Assembly (NCBI RefSeq): GCF_003053565.1
Contig: NZ_QAXS01000002.1
Span: 83,830-147,829, forward strand
Direction: 5' to 3'
DNA: 64,000 nucleotides
Origin: Halanaerobium saccharolyticum
GTDB lineage: Bacteria > Bacillota > Halanaerobiia > Halanaerobiales > Halanaerobiaceae
Below, piece after piece: positions 26,672 to 35,513 of the stretch. The notes beneath the pieces are model-generated. The model saw only the letters and a list, made by a program, of their open reading frames with translations. It was not told where the DNA came from and made no database searches. Both the position numbers and the translations under genes were made by a program. Positions within the stretch are counted from its first letter, which is position 1. Each line of letters opens with the position of its first letter.

Positions 26672-27601
26672 ATGATTAAAACACTGACCTTAAATCCAGC
26701 CTTAGATAAAACAATAATTGTCGAAAGTTTTAGACTCAACCAGCTCAACCGCATCAAAAAGGTTCATAAAGATGCTGGAGGGAAAGGAATTAATGTTTCT
26801 AAAATGCTCAAAAATATGGGGCAGCAGAGTACAGCGGCCGGTTTTTTAGGTGGAGCTGCCGGTGATTTTATCAAAAAAGAGGTAGAAAACTCAGGTATCA
26901 AAACAGAATTTATCCAAACCAGAGAAGAAACTCGAACCAATACCAAGATGGTGGACCCAATCAATAACACTTTCACTGATCTCAATGAGTCAGGAGCCCA
27001 CATTTCTGCAGCAGATATTGAAGAATTGAAAACAAAACTATTTGCTGATTTAAAGCCAGATGATATACTGGTTCTGGCAGGAAGTGTTCTGGCCGGAGTT
27101 GGTGAGGATATTTACTTTCAGCTGATTGAAGCAGCAAAAGAAAGAGATATCAAAACAGTTCTGGATGCTGATGGCCCACTTTTTAGAGCAGGAATAAAAG
27201 CAGGCCCAACTTTAATTAAGCCGAATGAGCATGAGCTCAGCCTTCATTTTAAGGAAGAGTTTAAGGATTTAAAGACAATGATTAGAAAGGCTGAGAGTCT
27301 CTTAGATACAGGTATTCAGATGATTATGCTTTCTCTCGGCAGCGAGGGAGCAGTATTTATCACAGCAGCGAAAAAATATAAAATTGAGCCCTTAAAACTT
27401 GATGTTAAAAGTACAGTTGGAGCTGGTGATGCAATGGTTGCCGGACTGGCCTATGCTTTAGAAAATGAACTCAACTTAGAGGAAATGCTCAAAACTGCAG
27501 CAGCAGCCAGCAGTGCAACTTTGATTAAGGATGGCACAGAGATGGGAAGTCTAAAAGATCTAGAGAGACTTAAAAAATCAATTCAGCTAAAGAGGCTTTA
27601 A
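26672..27601 (+). CDS. PfkB-family 1-phosphofructokinase / hexose-phosphate kinase
   Basis: Ribokinase-fold sugar-phosphate kinase of the FruK/LacC class, 309 residues. Signatures: LTLNPALDKTI at the N-terminus, DAGGKGINVSKML, and the catalytic GAGDAMVAGLAYALE. The ATG at 26672 lies 9 nt after AAGGA; the TTG at 26663 is too close. In this operon a kinase acting on fructose 1- or 6-phosphate or a related ketose phosphate would finish conversion of the PTS product to fructose bisphosphate. Exact specificity is not readable. Confidence 0.87.
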   Translation: MIKTLTLNPALDKTIIVESFRLNQLNRIKKVHKDAGGKGINVSKMLKNMGQQSTAAGFLGGAAGDFIKKEVENSGIKTEFIQTREETRTNTKMVDPINNTFTDLNESGAHISAADIEELKTKLFADLKPDDILVLAGSVLAGVGEDIYFQLIEAAKERDIKTVLDADGPLFRAGIKAGPTLIKPNEHELSLHFKEEFKDLKTMIRKAESLLDTGIQMIMLSLGSEGAVFITAAKKYKIEPLKLDVKSTVGAGDAMVAGLAYALENELNLEEMLKTAAAASSATLIKDGTEMGSLKDLERLKKSIQLKRL

Positions 27602-27694
27602 GAAATTAGACAGCTTTGAGAGCAGGGACAAATAAAAATTTTAAATTTTTAAGAATAAAATTAATAAAACTAAAATTAAAAGGGTGATTAAATA

Positions 27695-28948
27695 ATGAAA
27701 ACAAGAGCAGTCCGCATATATGGTGAAAACGACCTCAGAATGGAAGAATTTGAACTTCCAGAAATCAAAGACGACGAAATTTTAGCCAGAATTGTTTCCA
27801 ACAGTATCTGTATGTCAACTTATAAGGCAGTAATTCAGGGCGGCCGCCACAAAAGAGTTCCAGATGATGTGGCTGAAAATCCAACTATTACCGGACACGA
27901 ATTTGCAGGTGAAATTATTAAGGTAGGTAAAAAGTGGCAGGATCAGTTTGAGCCGGGAGAAAAATTTGCAGTTCAGCCGGCTTTAAACTACAAAGGAAGC
28001 CCCTATGCCCCTGGTTATTCCTACAAATACTTTGGCGGGAATACAGAGTACACAATTATTCCGCAGGAAGTTATGGAGCTTGGCTATCTTCTAAAATATG
28101 AGGGAGACGGATTTTACGAAGCCTCACTTTCAGAGCCAATGTCCTGTATTGTAGGCGGCTACCATGCAGTTTACCACACAGAGAGCAATAATTACATTCA
28201 CAAAATGGGGATTGTAGAAGGTGGAAAGGTTGCACTTTTAGGTGCTGCTGGACCGATGGGCTTAGGAGCAATCGATTATGCCCTCCATGCAGACCGCAAA
28301 CCTTCGGTAGTTGTAGTAACTGATATCAACCAGGACCGTCTGGACCGCGCAGCTTCTTTATTTACTCAGGCAGAGGCAGAAAAACAGGGAGTTGAACTCC
28401 ATTTTGTCAACACAGCAGAGATGGAAGATGTGCCGGCAGAACTTAAAGAACTGGTTGGTGGAGAAGGCTATGATGATGTCTTCGTCTACGCTCCGGTAAG
28501 AGAACTGGCTGAGCAGGGAGATCAGATTCTGGGTAAGGACGGCTGTATGAACTTCTTTGCTGGCCCCACAGATAAGGAACTTTCTGCAGAATTTAACTTA
28601 TACAATATTCACTATTCCCCAACTCACATTATGGGTTCAACCGGTGGTAATGATGATGATATGCGCGAATCACTTAAAATGTCAGCAGAGGGTAGATTAA
28701 ATCCGGCCACAATGATTACCCATGTTGGGGGTCTTAACAGTGCAGCTGATACAATTCAGAATCTGCCAAAGATTCCAGGCGGCAAAAAGTTAATCTATAC
28801 TTCAATCGATATGGAGCTGACAGCACTGGAGGACTTTGCTAAAAAAGGTAAGGAAGATCCCAAATATGCTGAACTGGCAGAAATCATAGCAGATAACAAT
28901 GGTCTCTGGTCAGCAGAAGCAGAAAAATATTTACTAGAAAACTTTTAG
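27695..28948 (+). CDS. SorE-like zinc-type sugar-phosphate dehydrogenase
   Basis: Medium-chain dehydrogenase/reductase, 417 residues. It retains likely catalytic-zinc ligands (NSICMSTYK Cys and GHEFAGE His/Glu) and a Rossmann motif LGAAGPMGLGAIDYA, and lacks the four-Cys structural zinc loop of alcohol dehydrogenases. This pattern resembles L-sorbose-1-phosphate reductase (SorE) type proteins. No MtlD-type polyol dehydrogenase is present in the operon, so this enzyme is the best candidate to oxidise mannitol 1-phosphate (or a related polyol phosphate) made by MtlA. That role is inferred from context. Confidence 0.82.
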   Translation: MKTRAVRIYGENDLRMEEFELPEIKDDEILARIVSNSICMSTYKAVIQGGRHKRVPDDVAENPTITGHEFAGEIIKVGKKWQDQFEPGEKFAVQPALNYKGSPYAPGYSYKYFGGNTEYTIIPQEVMELGYLLKYEGDGFYEASLSEPMSCIVGGYHAVYHTESNNYIHKMGIVEGGKVALLGAAGPMGLGAIDYALHADRKPSVVVVTDINQDRLDRAASLFTQAEAEKQGVELHFVNTAEMEDVPAELKELVGGEGYDDVFVYAPVRELAEQGDQILGKDGCMNFFAGPTDKELSAEFNLYNIHYSPTHIMGSTGGNDDDMRESLKMSAEGRLNPATMITHVGGLNSAADTIQNLPKIPGGKKLIYTSIDMELTALEDFAKKGKEDPKYAELAEIIADNNGLWSAEAEKYLLENF

Positions 28949-28975
28949 GTACCGAGCACTTGGATAATATTTCCA
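28948..28975 (+). repeat. 28-nt repeat, copy 1 (before HPr)
   Basis: Begins GGTACCGAGCACTTGG at the stop codon of the dehydrogenase. It matches copy 2 (29316-29343) at 23 of 28 positions. Both can form small AGGT/ACYT and TGGA/TCCA stems. Confidence 0.6.
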
Positions 28976-29039
28976 TTTTGTAATCTGGACTTGATTGACT
29001 AAATTTGTAATTTTAATTATAAAAGTAGGAGTGAATTTC

Positions 29040-29312
29040 ATGAAAAAAGCAGAATTTATTTTAGAACATGAGGAAGGATTTCATGCCAGACCGGCCGGTA
29101 TTTTTTCCAAACTGGCCAGTAAGTTTAAAGCTGATATTGTTTTATTTAAAAATGGTAATCAGGAGAAAGAGTATAACCCTAAAAGCATAATTTCAATTAT
29201 GACTATGGGAGCAACTCAGGATGACAAAATCACCATTCAGGCAGACGGCAGTGATGAGGAAGAGGCAGTTAACTCCCTGCTTGAGCTGGTAGAAAATGAC
29301 TTCAAGATGTAG
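29040..29312 (+). CDS. ptsH: HPr family phosphocarrier protein
   Basis: PTS phosphocarrier, 90 residues. The phospho-accepting His15 is in EGFHARPAG. The regulatory serine context PKSIISIMTMGA is kept (Ser49, aligned with Ser46 of Bacillus HPr), so HPr-kinase control is possible. The ATG at 29040 follows TAGGAGTG; an in-frame upstream extension from 28995 has no SD. As the last gene of the mannitol-type operon it may be a dedicated HPr or the general one; 28-nt repeats flank it on both sides. Confidence 0.92.
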   Translation: MKKAEFILEHEEGFHARPAGIFSKLASKFKADIVLFKNGNQEKEYNPKSIISIMTMGATQDDKITIQADGSDEEEAVNSLLELVENDFKM

Positions 29313-29315
29313 GCA

Positions 29316-29343
29316 GGTACCGAATACCTGGAGATTATTTCCA
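29316..29343 (+). repeat. 28-nt repeat, copy 2 (after HPr)
   Basis: Begins GGTACCGAATACCTGG 3 bp after the HPr stop. See copy 1 at 28948. Confidence 0.6.
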
Positions 29344-29380
29344 AATTAATAGATAAGTTTACAGCAGCAATATAGAAAAG

Positions 29381-29414
29381 GCTCATCATTTTGGACAGGT
29401 GATGAGCTTTTTTG
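29381..29414 (+). terminator. Terminator of the mannitol operon
   Basis: GCTCATCA (29381-29388) pairs with TGATGAGC (29400-29407), followed by TTTTTT. Confidence 0.8.
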
Positions 29415-29450
29415 GACCTGGTTAAAGTTATTTTATTCACAAAATAATAT

Positions 29451-29479
29451 TTGTTTGCCTTATCAGAGAGTGTTATAAT
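29451..29479 (+). promoter_or_regulatory. Promoter of the GH31 gene
   Basis: TTGTTT (29451-29456), a 17-bp spacer, and extended -10 TGTTATAAT (29471-29479). A TTTGGACCTGGTTAAAG dyad-like sequence lies 24 bp upstream (29411-29427). Confidence 0.65.
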
Positions 29480-29520
29480 ATAAATTGATCTTTAAAACTA
29501 AATTTTAAAAAGGAGCTGAA

Positions 29521-32166
29521 ATGATGACAGAACTTGCCAAACATTTTCAGATTGATTTTAATTCTGCAGCTGCCAGAAAAGCTGTGGTTTTTTGTGATCA
29601 GCTGCGAATTACTGTTTTAACTGCAGGAATTCTGCGGCTGGAATATGATCCAAAAAAAGAATTTGATGACCGAGCAACTCAGCTTGTCTGGAAGAGAGAA
29701 CTTAGAGTACCGGAGTTTTCTCTCAAAAAAGATGAGCAGCAGTTAACCCTGGAAACTGAAAAATTGAAATTAGAGTATTTAAGAAATGGTAAAAAATTAT
29801 CTCAGGATAATTTAAAAATAAAAGTTAAAGCAAATAATGAACTATGGTTTTACGGAAAAGAAGATGAAGAGAATCTTAAAGGTACTCACAGAACTCTGGA
29901 CGGAGTCAATGGTGCGGTTGAGCTGGAAGAAGGACTGCTTTCTAAATCTGGCTGGACATTAATTGATGACACAGAGAGTCTCGTTTTTAATGATACAGGC
30001 TGGCTTGAAGCTCGAGGAAAAGCTAATAACTATCAGGATTTATATTTCCTGGCCTATGGAGAAAATTATCAAGAATTATTAAAAGATTTCTCAAAAATCA
30101 CCGGAGAGATTCCACTACTTCCCCGCTGGGCTTTAGGCAACTGGTGGAGCCGCTACTGGGAGTATTCTGATCAGGAATTAAAGGATCTGATGCTGGAATT
30201 TGAAGAAAAAGAGATTCCACTTTCAGTCTGTATTGTGGATATGGACTGGCATCAGGTTGAAAATAAATATACAAGCGGCTGGACAGGCTACAGCTGGAAT
30301 CGAGATTTTTTCCCGGAGCCAAAAGAGTTTGTGCAGTGGCTGCATAACAAAGGTCTAAAGACTGCCCTCAACCTGCATCCTGCCGATGGAGTTCATCCTC
30401 ACGAAGATCAGTATCAGCAGATGGCAGAATTTATGCAGCTTGATCCGGAGACTGAAGAGGGAATAAAATTTGATTTAAGTGATCTTGATTTTATTAACGG
30501 CTACTTTAAATTTTTACATAATCCGCTGGAAGATGAAGAGGGGATTGATTTCTGGTGGCTGGACTGGCAGCAGGGAACCGAAAGCGGCCTTGAGGGAGTT
30601 GACCCGCTCTGGGGCTTAAATCATCTTCATTTTTATGATCTGGCCCGCAATGATGACAAGCGAAACTTTATTTTTTCTCGCTGGGGCGGTCTGGGCAGCC
30701 ACCGCTATCCAATTGGTTTTTCCGGGGATACAGTAGTCAGCTGGGACTCACTTAAATTTCAGCCCTACTTTACTGCTACTGCTTCCAATGTCCTCTACGG
30801 CTGGTGGAGCCATGATATAGGCGGCCACTGTATGGGAACTGAAGATCGAGAATTATATACCCGCTGGCTGCAGTTTGGGGTTTTCAGCCCAGTAATGAGG
30901 CTTCATTCTACCAAAGATCCTTATCTTGACCGCAGACCCTGGGGCCACGGCGCTGAAGTTTTTGAGATAGCAAAAGAATACATGCAGCTTAGACATCAGC
31001 TGATACCCTATCTCTATACCCACAGCTATAAGGCAAAAGAGACCGCAATTTCTTTAATTAGGCCGATGTACTATCAGGAAAAGTCTGAGCCAGCTTATTC
31101 ACTTCCGGACCAGTATTATTTCGGCAGTGAGCTGATTGCTGCTCCATTTTTAGAACCAGCTTCAGAGCTGACTAATTTGAGCCGACAGACAGTCTGGCTG
31201 CCTGAGGGAGAATGGTTTGACTACTTCAGCGGTGAATATTATCAGGGTAAGAACTGGTATAATATTTATGGAGATCTTTCAGATTTTCCACTCTTTGCAA
31301 AGGCAGGAGCTATTATTCCACTGGCAGGAGAAACTGATTTTGGCGATACTTCAAATCCGGAGATTCTTATAGTAGATGTTTTTCCGGGGACAGATAACAA
31401 GTTTGAACTTTACGAAGATAACGGTGCTGCAGCAGAATCTGAACTAAAAACTGCTAAAACAATCTTTAAAATGAGCTGGCAGCAGGAGCAGCTGAACTTT
31501 AAAATTCTTCCTGTTGAAGGTTCTGCAGAAATTATCCCGGCAGAGCGCCGTCTGCAGCTTAAATTTAGATCCCTGATTAATCCAGAAGTAAAGATCAAAG
31601 CCGCTGACAAAAAAATTGATTCTGAAAGCCGTTACAATCAGAAAACTGGTCAGCTAATACTTGAATTTGATTATGACCCGGCCAAAAGCTATCAGCTTAA
31701 AATTAAAAATGAGCAGGGCTTAATGAAGAAAAAAGATCTTAAAGTAGAAAAAATTAAAAAAATGCTTAAGAATTTTAAAGTAGAAACAGCTGTCAAAACT
31801 GAGCTGGCAGAAAGCATAGAAAAAGCTGCTGCTGAAAATGAGGGGCCAGAATTTTTGAACCGCTTTGAAGCAGTACTTTCTCCAACTCAGCTTAGTACAC
31901 TGCTTGAATTAATTTATGACTGCGGCTCGGCTCGAATTAGAACTGCAGATACTGATCGGCTGGTAATCTTTAACGGTCAGCTAGAAAATATGAATTATAA
32001 TTTTTCTAAAGCTGTTCTGACAAGCGGCCATCACCGGGCCAGCATGGAAAACAAAAGTGCTGAGATAAAAAATTATAAGCTGCTCGATTTAAAAGAGTTA
32101 GATGCAGATAAATGGAAGCTAACAGTTAACTACACTGACTTTATTAAAAAAGAATATAGAAAATAA
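29521..32166 (+). CDS. GH31 alpha-glucosidase with C-terminal extension
   Basis: Family 31 glycoside hydrolase, 881 residues, no signal peptide, so cytoplasmic and likely acting on imported alpha-glucans or alpha-glucosides. The N-terminal beta domain is about 1-190. The catalytic barrel holds the nucleophile region DFWWLDWQQG and the acid/base region GFSGDTVVSWDSL. A beta domain with FPLFAKAGAIIPLAGE and LYEDNGAAAE follows. The last ~140 residues (from about KKKDLKVEKIKKMLKNF) are Lys/Glu-rich then beta-like and are not part of the usual GH31 core. SD AAAGGAG. Own promoter. Confidence 0.88.
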   Translation: MMTELAKHFQIDFNSAAARKAVVFCDQLRITVLTAGILRLEYDPKKEFDDRATQLVWKRELRVPEFSLKKDEQQLTLETEKLKLEYLRNGKKLSQDNLKIKVKANNELWFYGKEDEENLKGTHRTLDGVNGAVELEEGLLSKSGWTLIDDTESLVFNDTGWLEARGKANNYQDLYFLAYGENYQELLKDFSKITGEIPLLPRWALGNWWSRYWEYSDQELKDLMLEFEEKEIPLSVCIVDMDWHQVENKYTSGWTGYSWNRDFFPEPKEFVQWLHNKGLKTALNLHPADGVHPHEDQYQQMAEFMQLDPETEEGIKFDLSDLDFINGYFKFLHNPLEDEEGIDFWWLDWQQGTESGLEGVDPLWGLNHLHFYDLARNDDKRNFIFSRWGGLGSHRYPIGFSGDTVVSWDSLKFQPYFTATASNVLYGWWSHDIGGHCMGTEDRELYTRWLQFGVFSPVMRLHSTKDPYLDRRPWGHGAEVFEIAKEYMQLRHQLIPYLYTHSYKAKETAISLIRPMYYQEKSEPAYSLPDQYYFGSELIAAPFLEPASELTNLSRQTVWLPEGEWFDYFSGEYYQGKNWYNIYGDLSDFPLFAKAGAIIPLAGETDFGDTSNPEILIVDVFPGTDNKFELYEDNGAAAESELKTAKTIFKMSWQQEQLNFKILPVEGSAEIIPAERRLQLKFRSLINPEVKIKAADKKIDSESRYNQKTGQLILEFDYDPAKSYQLKIKNEQGLMKKKDLKVEKIKKMLKNFKVETAVKTELAESIEKAAAENEGPEFLNRFEAVLSPTQLSTLLELIYDCGSARIRTADTDRLVIFNGQLENMNYNFSKAVLTSGHHRASMENKSAEIKNYKLLDLKELDADKWKLTVNYTDFIKKEYRK

Positions 32167-32174
32167 TTATTAAA

Positions 32175-32217
32175 AGAGGTCACCAGGGCAGCAGTAATTT
32201 CTGCAGAGGTGACCTCT
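32175..32217. terminator. Terminator shared by convergent genes
   Basis: AGAGGTCACC (32175-32184) pairs with GGTGACCTCT (32208-32217), with an inner GCAG/CTGC. It lies between the GH31 gene and the minus-strand membrane protein. The T tract is weak. Confidence 0.6.
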
Positions 32218-32263
32218 CATTATTTTAAATCAGCTAATTTGATGCTAAAATTTGACCTGTTTT

Positions 32264-32935
32264 CTAAAAACCCCGCTTCTGGCCGTCCCAGGGTGGTTCT
32301 TTTCCCTTTTTGAACTCATCAACTCCCGGTCCTCCCAGGTTATCAAGCCGCCAGACACCATAAATATAACTGATTGTTAAAACAACAATGATTGCCGGCC
32401 AGCCGAGTATAATATTCACCCAGGCTAAGTTGAATACAGCTTCGCTAAAAAATAAGTTGAGCTGAATTGTAAGCCGCAGGGCAAAATAAAGAGCCCAGAA
32501 AATAGTAACTTCTCTGTAGGCAGGTTTAATATCATCCCGCCAGAACCATTCTAAAGGCCAGCCTCTGCTTAAATGACTTGCCCAGGCTGCCAGCGGTTTG
32601 CCGATCAGAACTGTAATTAGAGAGGCCAGCAAAAAGAGGGTTGAAGAAGTCAGAGCAGGAATAAAATAACTGCTGGCATTATTACTCAAATAAGCAAGTG
32701 AGGAAGCAAAAATTACTCCTCCAAGACCAGCCAAAGAATATTTCCAGTTTTCTTTTTTGATAAATCTTCGCATAAAATTAAATAAAGCTGTAGTTACTGC
32801 CAGAGTAATTGCCGAAAGTAAGCCGAAAATAGAGTTGCTGACGGCATAGACCAGCGGTGGGAGCAGGGCATCAAAGGTTTTATTTAAAAATATAGAGCGT
32901 AACTCTTCTAAAATTTCTTCTTTTCGAAAGTCCAT
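32264..32935 (-). CDS. DUF3159-like multispanning membrane protein
   Basis: Function unknown, 223 residues with about five hydrophobic segments (around 20-45, 60-80, 90-115, 150-170 and 180-205). The motif LIGKPLAAWASHL followed by WFWRDDIKPAYREVTIFWAL resembles DUF3159-type proteins in which an I-G-[RK]-P segment precedes a Trp/Arg-rich loop. The C-terminus is short and charged. The ATG at 32935 is 9 nt after AAAGGAG; the ATG at 32959 has no SD. Confidence 0.65.
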   Translation of the reverse strand: MDFRKEEILEELRSIFLNKTFDALLPPLVYAVSNSIFGLLSAITLAVTTALFNFMRRFIKKENWKYSLAGLGGVIFASSLAYLSNNASSYFIPALTSSTLFLLASLITVLIGKPLAAWASHLSRGWPLEWFWRDDIKPAYREVTIFWALYFALRLTIQLNLFFSEAVFNLAWVNIILGWPAIIVVLTISYIYGVWRLDNLGGPGVDEFKKGKEPPWDGQKRGF

Positions 32936-33098
32936 CTTGAATTGCTCCTTTAGTATCAATTTCTTCTAACTAATTTCTTTAATTCCATTATATAAAAAAT
33001 TTGCAACTTAGGCAAAATTAAAAGGATTTAGCAGCTTAATCTTGAATAATTAAATAAAGAATTATAATTAAGATGAAGATTATATAAAGGAGTTTATT

Positions 33099-33956
33099 AT
33101 GAATTTTGAATTTAAAAATTTGAGTAACAAAAAAATTTCTACTTTAACTTATGCTTTTCTAACAATAAATGGATTAATATTAACCTCAAAATTATTTTTG
33201 GGGACTCTAAATGACCAGACTGATTTTCTATTTGGCTTTTCTTATTTTTTACTATTTATTATAATCTATGATAATTTTCTTAAGAATTCAGATGACAAAA
33301 AAGCCATTATACTCTGGCTGGCCCAAATTTTATTTTATGTAATATTTCTTTATTTTGAATCCTACCTGATTATCAAAACAATAATTTTAATCCAGGTTCT
33401 TTTTGGGGTTATCTCAAGTGGTAAGCAGATTAAGGCTTTTAAAAGACAGAATGAAAAAATTAGATATTTAAGTTTTCACGATGAGATGACAGGTCTCCAC
33501 AACAGAAGATATTTTGAAAATAAGCTGGAAGCTCTGGATGATCCCAAAAAGCATAATCCTTCTGTAATTATTGCTGATATAAATAACTTAAAAGTGATTA
33601 ATGATAATCACGGCCATAAAAAAGGAGACGAGTATATTAAATCGGCTGCAAATTTATTAAAATCAGAACTTAGAGAAAAGGACATTATTTCTAGAATTGG
33701 TGGAGATGAATTTGCTATCATTTTACCGGAGACAAATAAAGAAGAATGTAAAAAGATCATAACTCGAATAAAGGAAAAAGCAAAAAAACACCCGGAAAAA
33801 TATTTCAGTATTGCCTTTGGCTATATCTATGACAGCAGTAAGTATCAGAGTCTGGAAGCAATGATCAATGCAGCTGACCGCAAAATGTACCACAATAAGA
33901 AAAAAATCAAGGAAAAAATTAATCTGGATTTAAAAAGAGGAGAAAGCTGGGAATAA
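33099..33956 (+). CDS. Membrane diguanylate cyclase (GGDEF)
   Basis: 285 residues: about five N-terminal membrane segments (14-112) forming a small membrane sensor, then a GGDEF domain (about 125-275). The catalytic RIGGDEFAII is intact and an REKD I-site sits five residues before it, so it should be active and feedback inhibited. SD AAAGGAG precedes the ATG. It is 27 bp from the Mut7-C gene and may be cotranscribed with it. Confidence 0.9.
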   Translation: MNFEFKNLSNKKISTLTYAFLTINGLILTSKLFLGTLNDQTDFLFGFSYFLLFIIIYDNFLKNSDDKKAIILWLAQILFYVIFLYFESYLIIKTIILIQVLFGVISSGKQIKAFKRQNEKIRYLSFHDEMTGLHNRRYFENKLEALDDPKKHNPSVIIADINNLKVINDNHGHKKGDEYIKSAANLLKSELREKDIISRIGGDEFAIILPETNKEECKKIITRIKEKAKKHPEKYFSIAFGYIYDSSKYQSLEAMINAADRKMYHNKKKIKEKINLDLKRGESWE

Positions 33957-33983
33957 CTAACTAAATTTAAGGAAGCGGTTTAG

Positions 33984-34748
33984 ATGAAAACGATAAAACT
34001 AAGATTTTACTCGTATTTAAATAAATTTATCAATCTAGATAGAACAAAAAATCTTGAGCTCATAAACGGCCGCTATTATCTTCACCACTATCGCGGTCGG
34101 CAGACCATTAAAGATAGGGTTGAAAGCATTGGGGTTCCTCATCCCGAGGTTGCCCTGATCTTAAAAAATGGGGAGCCGGTTGATTTCTCTTATCTGGTTC
34201 AGCCGGGAGATTTATTTTCTATCTATCCCCCTCTTTATAATTTCAAATTGTCTGCGGAAAAAACGCTGCTGCCTGAATATCCACTGGATAAACCAAAATT
34301 TATTCTGGATGTTCATCTGGGAAGACTTGCCCGCTATCTGAGGCGTTTTGGCTTTGATACAGCATACAGAAATGATTATCTTGACCCGGAAATAGCAGAT
34401 ATTGCAGAAAAAGAGGAGAGAATAATTTTAAGCAGGGATCTGGGGCTTCTGATGAGGAAAAAGGTTAAGTGGGCCAGCTTTATCTGGAATGATGATCCTA
34501 AAGAGCAGCTCAAAGAAGTTTTCAATCGCTACAGTCTGAGCCAGTACTATCAGGGAGAAAGCCGCTGTGTCAACTGCAACAGTAAATTAGAAAAAATTGA
34601 TAAGGAAGAGATTATTGAGCGCCTGGAGCCGAAAACGAAAAAGTATTTTAACGATTTTCGATACTGCAAAACCTGTGACAAAATTTACTGGCGGGGATCT
34701 CATTTTAAAAAAACAGAAAAGCTCTTAAACCGCCTCAAAGAAAGCTAA
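33984..34748 (+). CDS. Mut7-C RNase-domain protein with ubiquitin-like N-terminus
   Basis: 254 residues in two parts. Residues 1-90 form a beta-grasp/ubiquitin-like module (LRFYSYLNKFINL, ending LVQPGDLFSIYPP). Residues 105-254 are a Mut7-C (PIN-like) domain with FILDVHLGRLARYLRRFGFD, IILSRDLGLLMRK and a zinc ribbon CVNCNSKL/CKTCDKIYWRGSH. Mut7-C domains are predicted RNases related to exonucleases of mRNA decay. SD AAGGAAG precedes the ATG. Confidence 0.82.
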   Translation: MKTIKLRFYSYLNKFINLDRTKNLELINGRYYLHHYRGRQTIKDRVESIGVPHPEVALILKNGEPVDFSYLVQPGDLFSIYPPLYNFKLSAEKTLLPEYPLDKPKFILDVHLGRLARYLRRFGFDTAYRNDYLDPEIADIAEKEERIILSRDLGLLMRKKVKWASFIWNDDPKEQLKEVFNRYSLSQYYQGESRCVNCNSKLEKIDKEEIIERLEPKTKKYFNDFRYCKTCDKIYWRGSHFKKTEKLLNRLKES

Positions 34749-34777
34749 GTTAAATAATTAAAATCTTCAATCACTTA

Positions 34778-34786
34778 TGTTATAAT
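34778..34786 (+). promoter_or_regulatory. Extended -10 promoter
   Basis: TGTTATAAT is an exact extended -10, 34 bp before the phosphatase ATG. Confidence 0.55.
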
Positions 34787-34819
34787 TAAAGAAAGTAGTG
34801 AGCAGGAGGTGCTTTTAAG

Positions 34820-35467
34820 ATGGCGGAATATGTAATTGGTGATATTCACGGAGAAATAGATCAGCTCAAAACAATCATTGACAAAATTAATTATAAACCC
34901 AAAGAGGATAAATTGATTTTCCTGGGCGACTACATTGACCGGGGTGCTGATTCCTATAAGGTTTACAGATATATCAAAGAATTAGATAATGGCGATAATA
35001 TTTTTCTAAGAGGTAATCACGAAGAAATGATGATCGATGCAGTTTTGAATGATAATAATATTGACCTCTGGTATCACAATGGAGGCCAGGCTACAGAAAG
35101 AAGTTTTCCCAACCGTTCAGAGCTTAAAGAAGCTGCTCGATTTTTCAACTCACTGCCCTACTACCACAGCAGTCAGGATTATATTTTTGTCCATGCCGGT
35201 ATTCGGCCTGATCGGAAGCTTAAAAAACAGACAGAACATGATCTGGTCTGGATCAGATATCAATTTTTAGGAGCGAAACCGGGAGATTTTAAAGAAAAAA
35301 GAACCGTAGTTGCCGGGCACACACCGGTCCCGAAAGTTAAATTTGAAGAAAATAAGATTTTAATGGACACAGGAGCCGGCAAGGGTGGAATTTTAAGTGC
35401 CATAAACTTAGAGACCAAAAAAGTTTACAGCTCGGCTGAAAAGAATCCCATTGCTTCGATACTATAA
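34820..35467 (+). CDS. Serine/threonine-type metallophosphatase
   Basis: Calcineurin-like (PP2A/ApaH-type) phosphoesterase, 215 residues. Metal-binding motifs GDIHGEIDQL, GDYIDRG, RGNHEEM and the late AGHTPV. Similar small bacterial proteins dephosphorylate Ser/Thr or cleave diadenosine tetraphosphate; which applies here cannot be told. SD CAGGAGGT precedes the ATG. Confidence 0.88.
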   Translation: MAEYVIGDIHGEIDQLKTIIDKINYKPKEDKLIFLGDYIDRGADSYKVYRYIKELDNGDNIFLRGNHEEMMIDAVLNDNNIDLWYHNGGQATERSFPNRSELKEAARFFNSLPYYHSSQDYIFVHAGIRPDRKLKKQTEHDLVWIRYQFLGAKPGDFKEKRTVVAGHTPVPKVKFEENKILMDTGAGKGGILSAINLETKKVYSSAEKNPIASIL

Positions 35468-35513
35468 ACTGAAAACAAGATTAATTTTGAATAAGTTTCA
35501 AAATGATATAAAG

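Noticed and set aside
33042..33068. Promoter TTGAAT/TATAAT before the GGDEF gene at 33099
   Set aside because: The spacer is only 15 bp, too short to call with confidence.
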